Source: Draconibacterium orientale (GTDB taxonomy: Bacteria > Bacteroidota > Bacteroidia > Bacteroidales > UBA1556). Taken from it: a stretch of 14,318 bases of DNA. The DNA lies in contig DZDC01000006.1 of the NCBI GenBank assembly GCA_022736595.1, forward strand, positions 1 through 14,318, given 5' to 3'. The position numbers were made by a program, and so were the translations under genes. The notes under the pieces were generated by a model. That model saw nothing but the letters and a program-made list of their open reading frames with translations, ran no database searches and was not told where the DNA came from. This document shows positions 14,109-14,318 of this stretch, piece by piece. Position 1 is the stretch's first letter, and each line of letters starts with the position of its first letter.

Positions 14109-14161
14109 ATGGTCAAGTTATTTTTCTGTTTGTACGTCTGTAAAATTAATTCTAAATTATC

Positions 14162-14318
14162 ATGAGAGATATTGTTAAATTATTGTTGTTCAGTCTTATA
14201 ATCCTAGTAATGGGCTCTTGCGTTAGTACCAAGAAGTACCAAGAAATGCAATCGAAACGTGAATCAGCCGAAAAGGAAAATGCTGCTTTGAAGGATCAAA
14301 ACAGAAAACTTCAAACTC
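14162..14318 (+). CDS. Lipoprotein, N-terminal part only (runs off the window)
   Basis: The first 52 residues are visible. A positively charged start and hydrophobic stretch (MRDIVKLLLFSLIILV) lead to a lipobox MGSC, with the lipidated cysteine at residue 20. The mature part begins CVSTKKYQEMQSKRESAEKE and continues as a charged, probably coiled-coil helix. In Bacteroidota, CVSxKKY/F followed by a coiled coil is common at the start of OmpA-family lipoproteins that anchor the outer membrane to peptidoglycan, so that is my best guess. The OmpA domain itself would lie beyond the window. An exact TAnnTTTG box lies 53 bp upstream. Lipoprotein status is firm; the family is tentative. Confidence 0.8.
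   Translation, partial: MRDIVKLLLFSLIILVMGSCVSTKKYQEMQSKRESAEKENAALKDQNRKLQT

Noticed and set aside
1..14318. CRISPR array, tRNA/rRNA genes, insertion sequences or a defence system
   Set aside because: No regularly spaced repeats, tRNA-like cloverleaf, transposase or defence-type protein was found on either strand.

Overview
The window looks like a chromosomal segment of a Bacteroidota (Bacteroidetes) bacterium. Three things point there. A C-terminal type IX secretion (Por secretion tail) sorting domain sits at the left edge. Several genes have TAnnTTTG-type -7 promoter elements a short distance upstream (perfect copies at 4027, 10566 and 14101). The acpP-fabF-rnc order and the RNase III sequence around GFYPENI are of the type I associate with this phylum. 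The DNA is moderately AT-rich throughout, and I see no rRNA, tRNA, CRISPR array, transposase or phage gene. I cannot name a genus from the sequence alone.

Layout, left to right. (1) 1-572: the 3' remnant of a secreted T9SS-type protein whose frame is broken just upstream of the recognisable domain. (2) 857-3753: a PLP-dependent class I aminotransferase followed 20 bp later by ATP-dependent PEP carboxykinase. The pair could take aspartate to oxaloacetate to PEP and ends at a good intrinsic terminator. (3) 3817-4087: a gene-free stretch with an AT-rich hairpin, a composite inverted repeat carrying a REP-like core, and a promoter. (4) 4088-5832: an ECF sigma factor and a membrane protein that is probably its anti-sigma factor, with three copies of one motif in its cytoplasmic part. 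(5) 6000-8257: acyl carrier protein, beta-ketoacyl-ACP synthase II and RNase III, read as one unit from a promoter just upstream of acpP. (6) 8316-10481, the only minus-strand gene: a TPR-containing sensor histidine kinase without an adjacent response regulator. (7) 10603-13132, divergent from the kinase: a Wzz-like chain-length protein and an O-antigen ligase/polymerase-like membrane protein, 7 bp apart. (8) 13248-14009: exodeoxyribonuclease III. (9) 14162 to the edge: the start of a lipoprotein.

Most genes are core metabolism or cell-envelope functions and are ordinary. No complete undescribed system is evident. The most unusual signal is inside rnc. Codons about 23-41 form a 23-bp inverted repeat with a 6-nt loop and two single-base bulges, about the size of an RNase III substrate, in the gene that encodes RNase III. 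This could be an autoregulatory cleavage site or an internal attenuator, although a repeated Asn-Ile-Phe codon run explains part of it. Other points of interest are the composite inverted repeat at 3892-3984, the triplicated motif in the putative anti-sigma factor, and several small palindromes placed next to promoters.
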